Assembly (NCBI RefSeq): GCF_900187885.1
Contig: NZ_FYEK01000027.1
Location: 87,630 to 151,629 of the forward strand
DNA from: Thermoflexus hugenholtzii JAD2
Lineage (GTDB): Bacteria; Chloroflexota; Anaerolineae; Thermoflexales; Thermoflexaceae
DNA: 64,000 nucleotides
Direction of reading: 5' to 3'
Part shown: positions 59,997 to 64,000 of the stretch, piece by piece
How positions within the stretch are numbered: position 1 is the stretch's first letter
Layout of the letters: every line of letters begins with the position of its first letter
Made by a program: the position numbers and the translations under genes
Notes under the pieces: model-generated
Seen by the model: the letters and a program-made list of their open reading frames with translations, nothing else
Told to the model about the DNA's origin: nothing
The model's database searches: none

Positions 59997-60025
59997 TTGA
60001 CAGCCCCATCGGTAAGAATTACTAT
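59997..60025 (+). promoter_or_regulatory. promoter upstream of the large multi-GAF kinase
   Basis: Consensus TTGACA (59997-60002), 17-bp spacer, TACTAT (60020-60025). The start would be about 410 bp before the kinase GTG. The intervening leader holds one open frame (60067-60450) of doubtful coding value and no recognised RNA. Confidence 0.6.
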
Positions 60026-60446
60026 AACATCAGCGGCTTTGGAAGGGATGTGAGGAAGGGACCCCGATGGAAGGCGTGGCGCCGCGTAGCCGGATCCGCT
60101 CCGTTGAAGATCGATGGGCAGGCTTCTCGGATTCCCCGCTTCGGATCGTCCGGAGCGAAGGCCTCGTTCGCGGGATCGGATGTAGATCTATCCCCCCCGG
60201 GGGGGTAAATTGCCTTCCCTTCGTGCCCTCCGACGTCCTCGTCAGGTGTGGCGGTCCCCGCTTGCCCGGGCGAGCCCGGTGGGCTTCCCCGCGCTTTCCG
60301 AGCCCCTTCGGGAATGCAGCGGGCATCTTCCTTAATCCCCTGGCGGTATCTCAGAGGGAGCGGTGTGCAGCCCCCCGACGTCGGGGATCCGGGTGGAGGA
60401 GGGGCACCGAAGGGGCGATCCCGGAAACCTTAAGGGAGGGGGAGTG

Positions 60447-63242
60447 GTGATACAGGAGCCTTCTCCGGCGAGCGGGGGGGTTCAGCCGATGGAGATCCCT
60501 CCGACGATCCGGGATCCCCTGCTGGAGTGGGTGGATTGCCTCCTGCGATCAGCGGATCCCGAGGAGGTGCTCCGGGAGGCCGCGGCAGCGCTGGGATCCC
60601 CGGGGCATGCGGTCGCCCTGGGGCTGTGGCTCCCGGATTCGGAGGGGACCTGTCTCCGGTTGGTGATCGGGACGGGGGCGCTGGCGGCCGCCGCCGGGAT
60701 CCTAGAGCGGCCGCTCTCCGGCGAGCCCTCCTGCGGGGCCGTTTGGTCTTATCATTCCGGTCGGCCCTCGATTGAAACGTTCGACGCGCCGGCTATGCCG
60801 GCCGTCCGCCTGAATCTCCCCCTGCGCGCCCGGGAGGACGGGGAGCCCATAGGCGTGCTCACCGCCGAGGGGTCCCCCGCCTTGCGGACGGCAGAGGCGC
60901 AGCAACGGTTGCTCCTGCTGGCCCGCTGGCTGGCCGGGCTCCTGTCTGTGGGCGCCTCTGGATCGGCCGGGCCGCTGATGGCCCGACTGAACCGTCTGGC
61001 CCTCATGGTCAACGAGGAGATGGCCCTGGAGCCCCTGCTGCATCACATCGTCCGGGAGCTGGTGGAGCTGCTCCGGGGCGATCGGGGGGCGATCGCCCTG
61101 ATGGCGGAGGGAGGGGATCACCTGGTGGTGGTGGCCGAACACAACCCGGCCGGGACGCCCTCGGGGCTGGGCGTGAGGATCCCCATCGCGGGGAATCCCT
61201 CGATGGAATGGATCCTGCGGGAGCGCCGGCCCCTGGCCATCCCGGATGTCCGGGATGCGATCCTGGGGCCCGTTGGGCCGGCTCTGGAGGCCTTGGGGAT
61301 CCGCTCGCTGTTGATCATCCCCCTGGTGGTGGGGGAGCGGGTCATCGGGACCATCGGGGTGGACAGCGTGGGGCGCCCTCGCGTCTTCACGGAGGCGGAG
61401 CAGCATTTGGCCCAGGTCGTCGCGGCCCAGGTGGCGGGCGCGGTGGAGCGCGCGCGGTTGCTCGCGGAGGCGCAGCGTCGGGCGGCCCATTTGGAGGTCC
61501 TGCACACGGTGCTTCGGGAGGCGACGGCCGCGCCGGATCTGAACGCGCTGATGGAGCGGGCCCTCACGCAGCTTCGCGCGGCCCTGAAGGCCCCGATGGG
61601 GGCGATCTGGCTGCCCGGGCACGCGGTGGTGCATGGGCTTTCGATGGAAACGAGGCGACAGATCACTGAGGCGGTTCGCACGGCGGGCCTGGTGTTTCAG
61701 GGGCCGATCGCCGTGAACGACTGGCATGCACTCCCAATGGATCATCCGATGCAGCCGCTGCAGCCAGTGATCGCGGGGGTAGGGATCCGGGCCTCGGTGA
61801 CCGTGCCGATCGGGCGGGCGGAGGCGCCTCTCGGCGGCTTAAGCCTGGCCGTCCCGGAGCCCCGGGTGTGGGGGCCGGAGGAGATCGCGCTGATGGAGGC
61901 GGTGGGGCGGGAGCTCGGCGCCGTGATGGAACGGCTGCAGCTGCTGGAGCGGCTGCGGGCCCAGACGGAGCGGCTCCACATACTGTATCAAACCGCCCGG
62001 GCGCTGGCCCACGGGGAGGAGGTGTTCGAGCTGCTGGAACAGGCCCTGGGGGAGATCCGGGCTCATCTGGAGGCCGATGCGGTGAGCGTATATGGAAGGG
62101 ATGCGGCGGGCTCCGGGCTCCGGCTGATGGTCACCCAGGGTTTCTCCCCGATACCTCGGGTGGAACTGGGGGAGGCAGCCAGGACGATCACCGGTCGTGT
62201 CGGGGCGACCGGAGAGGCCCTGTGGGTGGAGGACTGCACGGCGTATCCGTATCCGCCGGAGACCCGGGCCATCATCGAACGAGAGGGGTTCCGCACCCAT
62301 GCCGCGCTGCCCTTGCGCCATCAGGGGGAGATCCTGGGGGTGCTCCATGTGCTCTGGCGCCGGCCCCGTGCGCTGGATCCGGAGATCCGGGATCTGCTGC
62401 AGAGCCTGGCGGACCTGCTGGCCACAGGGATCCATCGGGCCCAGCTGCTGGAGCGGGCGCGTCAGGAGGCGGCGGAGCGGGCGGCCCTCAACCGGGCGCT
62501 GGGGGAGGCACTGCGGTTGCGGGAGGAGATGATCCAGAACGTCTCCCACGAGCTGCGCACGCCACTTACGGTGGCCATGGGGTATCTGGAGCTGCTGGCC
62601 GAAGGGGTGCTGGGTCCCTTGAACGCGGCCCAGCGGGAGGCCGTGGAGGTCAGCCGCGGGCGCCTGCAGGAGCTGCACCGGTATGTGGAGCTGCTGCTGA
62701 CCATGCAGATGGCACGGGCGGCGGGGGAAGGGCGTCGGCAGCCCCTGGACCTGGCGGATCTGGTCCGGGAGGCGGCGCGGCGCCTTCAGGCCCGGCTGGA
62801 TCCGGCTCGCCACTCGCTTCAGGTGGAGGTCCCGAAGGAACCCGTGTGGATGGTGGGGGATCCCGAAGAGCTGGCCTGTGCCATCGGGGAGGTTCTGGAT
62901 AACGCAGTGAAATTCTCACCCGCAGGGGGGCGGATTGGGATCGCCCTCGCAGTGGGAGAGGGGGAGATCCTCCTGCGGGTGTGGGATGAAGGGATCGGTA
63001 TCCCGCCGGAGCATCTGCCGCGGGTGGGGGAGCCGTTCTATCAGGTGGAGGGAGGCACCACGCGCCGCTTCAGCGGGATGGGGATCGGCCTGGCGGCTGT
63101 CCGGGCGATCCTCGAGGCCCACGGCGGTGCCTTCCACATCCGACCCCGATCCCCTCGCGGCACCGAAGTCCTCCTGCGACTCCCCTTGCACCGGGATCCG
63201 GAGCCCCAGACGTCCCCGCCGGATCCCGATCCCCGGGGCTGA
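60447..63242 (+). CDS. large multi-GAF sensor histidine kinase
   Basis: 931 aa, cytosolic. About four GAF-like sensor domains precede a HisKA domain (NVSHELRTPLTVAMGYLELL, phospho-His in SHELRTP) and HATPase: N-box CAIGEVLDNAVKFSP, G1 WDEGIGIPPEHL, G2 FSGMGIGLAAVRAILEAHGG. The start is taken as GTG 60447, because GGGAGGGG lies just upstream and no ATG has a ribosome site (next ATG 60489). No adjacent response regulator is present, so it is an orphan kinase here. The C-terminus is a short Pro-rich tail. Confidence 0.88.
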   Translation: MIQEPSPASGGVQPMEIPPTIRDPLLEWVDCLLRSADPEEVLREAAAALGSPGHAVALGLWLPDSEGTCLRLVIGTGALAAAAGILERPLSGEPSCGAVWSYHSGRPSIETFDAPAMPAVRLNLPLRAREDGEPIGVLTAEGSPALRTAEAQQRLLLLARWLAGLLSVGASGSAGPLMARLNRLALMVNEEMALEPLLHHIVRELVELLRGDRGAIALMAEGGDHLVVVAEHNPAGTPSGLGVRIPIAGNPSMEWILRERRPLAIPDVRDAILGPVGPALEALGIRSLLIIPLVVGERVIGTIGVDSVGRPRVFTEAEQHLAQVVAAQVAGAVERARLLAEAQRRAAHLEVLHTVLREATAAPDLNALMERALTQLRAALKAPMGAIWLPGHAVVHGLSMETRRQITEAVRTAGLVFQGPIAVNDWHALPMDHPMQPLQPVIAGVGIRASVTVPIGRAEAPLGGLSLAVPEPRVWGPEEIALMEAVGRELGAVMERLQLLERLRAQTERLHILYQTARALAHGEEVFELLEQALGEIRAHLEADAVSVYGRDAAGSGLRLMVTQGFSPIPRVELGEAARTITGRVGATGEALWVEDCTAYPYPPETRAIIEREGFRTHAALPLRHQGEILGVLHVLWRRPRALDPEIRDLLQSLADLLATGIHRAQLLERARQEAAERAALNRALGEALRLREEMIQNVSHELRTPLTVAMGYLELLAEGVLGPLNAAQREAVEVSRGRLQELHRYVELLLTMQMARAAGEGRRQPLDLADLVREAARRLQARLDPARHSLQVEVPKEPVWMVGDPEELACAIGEVLDNAVKFSPAGGRIGIALAVGEGEILLRVWDEGIGIPPEHLPRVGEPFYQVEGGTTRRFSGMGIGLAAVRAILEAHGGAFHIRPRSPRGTEVLLRLPLHRDPEPQTSPPDPDPRG

Positions 63243-63446
63243 GGGGTCGGGCCGCTGTGAGCCGTTGCCTGACCAGCGCGAGGCCCAGGGCGCTTATTGA
63301 AGACCGGAAAGTTCCGCGCTCTCCCTCGGGCTCTCCTGCTCTTTCAGGGCGGGGGCCGTATCGGACCCATAGATCCAGAACTCATTCAGCGTCTGGATCC
63401 ATCCCACGCCTGGCAAGGCCGGAAGGCCCAGCTCCCTCCGCCCCTC

Positions 63447-63474
63447 TTGACAAGCGATTGATTTTGAATACAAT
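63447..63474 (+). promoter_or_regulatory. promoter of the DeoR-type regulator
   Basis: TTGACA (63447-63452), 16-bp spacer, TACAAT (63469-63474), close to consensus. The rest of 63243-63446 holds nothing that I recognise. Confidence 0.7.
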
Positions 63475-63486
63475 TGAAGCCAAAGA

Positions 63487-63506
63487 ATTCGAAACCATTC
63501 GAAACC
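63487..63506 (+). promoter_or_regulatory. tandem operator ATTCGAAACC x2
   Basis: Two perfect head-to-tail 10-bp copies occupy the space between the -10 and the ATG. One helical turn separates the half-sites, a layout used by DeoR-family repressors, so autoregulation is likely. Confidence 0.55.
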
Positions 63507-63509
63507 CCC

Positions 63510-64000
63510 ATGCGGTATCCGTATGAGCGGCGGCAGGCGATCCTGCGGATTTTGGAGGCCGAGGGGCGGGTCTCGGTGGCGGATCTCAGCCGCCGGTTTG
63601 CCCTCTCGGAGGTGACGATTCGGAAGGACCTGGCGTGGCTGGAGGCGCAGGGGTTGTTGATTCGCACGCATGGGGGGGCCCTGCCGGCGGATCGCAACCC
63701 GGTCGAGCTGGCGTTTGAAGTGCGGGAACGCCTGAACCGGGAGGAGAAGATCCGCATTGGGCAGGCGGCGGCGTCCCTGGTTCAGGATGGAGACAGCATC
63801 GCCCTGGATGCCAGCACGACGGCCATGTATCTGGCGCGGTTCCTTCGGGATCGTCGGGAGCTCACCGTGCTCACCAACGGCATCCGGGTGGCGATGGAGT
63901 TCGCCGGGCGGCCGGGGATCACCGTGCTGATGCCCGGGGGCATGTTGCGCTGGGAAGCTTTCTCCCTGGTTGGAACATGGGGCGAGGACCTCCTGCGGCG
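63510..64000 (+). CDS. DeoR-family transcriptional regulator (3' truncated by window edge)
   Basis: First 163 residues of a DeoR/GlpR-type repressor, translated directly from ATG 63510. The N-terminal HTH is YERRQAILRILEAEGRVSVA, then RFALSEVTIRKDLAWLEAQG and LIRTHGGALPA. The sugar-phosphate-binding domain begins with DSIALDASTTAMYLARFL and LTVLTNGIRVAMEF. Such proteins control sugar catabolic operons that usually follow them. No Shine-Dalgarno is visible before the ATG (GAAACCCCC-ATG). Confidence 0.88.
   Translation, partial: MRYPYERRQAILRILEAEGRVSVADLSRRFALSEVTIRKDLAWLEAQGLLIRTHGGALPADRNPVELAFEVRERLNREEKIRIGQAAASLVQDGDSIALDASTTAMYLARFLRDRRELTVLTNGIRVAMEFAGRPGITVLMPGGMLRWEAFSLVGTWGEDLLR

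Noticed and set aside
60067-60450. 127-codon frame between the promoter at 59997 and the kinase, ending in a GTGA overlap with the kinase start
   Set aside because: Position and a GGAAGGGA ribosome-like site are attractive, but the peptide is Arg/Gly/Pro-rich without recognisable structure. Kept as unlikely rather than annotated.

Overview
This 64 kb window is G+C-rich chromosomal DNA. The gene content points to a thermophilic member of the Chloroflexota, perhaps Thermoflexus-like. That placement is an inference from gene families: multi-GAF histidine kinases, Uma2-family genes, Flp pilins, GT-C/GT87 membrane glycosyltransferases, tandem glutamate dehydrogenases and a DnaB-DnaD-DnaC style helicase loading set. 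No rRNA, tRNA, CRISPR array or complete insertion sequence was recognised. Most core genes have strong Shine-Dalgarno sites, and ATGA or GTGA start/stop overlaps are common.

Layout. 1-5.5 kb: the 3' part of a phosphoglucose/phosphomannose isomerase gene, an MNT-HEPN pair, lpdA, then a scar of tandem duplication and deletion. The scar holds a broken FAD-oxidase, a second MNT-HEPN pair, a 5' fragment of the isomerase gene, and a lipoprotein gene. 5.5-8.2 kb: a collapsed ABC exporter, a CPBP protease, a membrane protein and a winged-helix regulator with an operator palindrome. 8.3-16.5 kb: aconitase, ferritin-like protein, a HEPN remnant, holB, a secreted GHL10 hydrolase, an SPFH-HTH fusion and an A-type Fe-S carrier. 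16.5-23.1 kb: pheT and pheS with a fused MNT-HEPN gene between them and a Phe-specific T-box leader ahead, then a coiled-coil nuclease-like protein and a decayed copy of it. 23.1-30.8 kb: a double-receiver LuxR regulator coupled to a three-GAF kinase, the dnaB/dnaD-like/double-AAA loader operon, and a BFN-domain protein.

31-36.5 kb: hutH, a secreted clan GH-A glycosidase, homoserine dehydrogenase and a Uma2 gene, interleaved with arrays of short hairpin repeats. 36.5-45 kb: six consecutive polytopic membrane proteins of GT-C/GT87 type. One is frameshifted and one is conspicuously A+T-rich. 45-47.7 kb: a Tat-exported DUF362 protein, an alpha/alpha-toroid protein and two tandem Flp pilin genes, which were found by direct translation. 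47.9-50.6 kb: def, a second Uma2 gene, trxB and a large hairpin-repeat array. 50.6-55 kb: a PPDK-N ATP-grasp protein, tgt and a HAD phosphatase. 55-64 kb: a secreted Pro-rich-tailed protein, two glutamate dehydrogenases with a structured leader, a large multi-GAF kinase and a truncated DeoR-type regulator.

Most interesting are: (i) the MNT-HEPN fusion inside the pheS-pheT operon, with three other MNT/HEPN loci nearby; (ii) the dispersed multi-hairpin repeat arrays, one of which supplies the hutH stop codon and two of which flank a Uma2 gene; (iii) the tandem-AAA helicase loader; and (iv) the duplication scar at 3.2-5.0 kb, which makes a concrete prediction about sequence left of the window.
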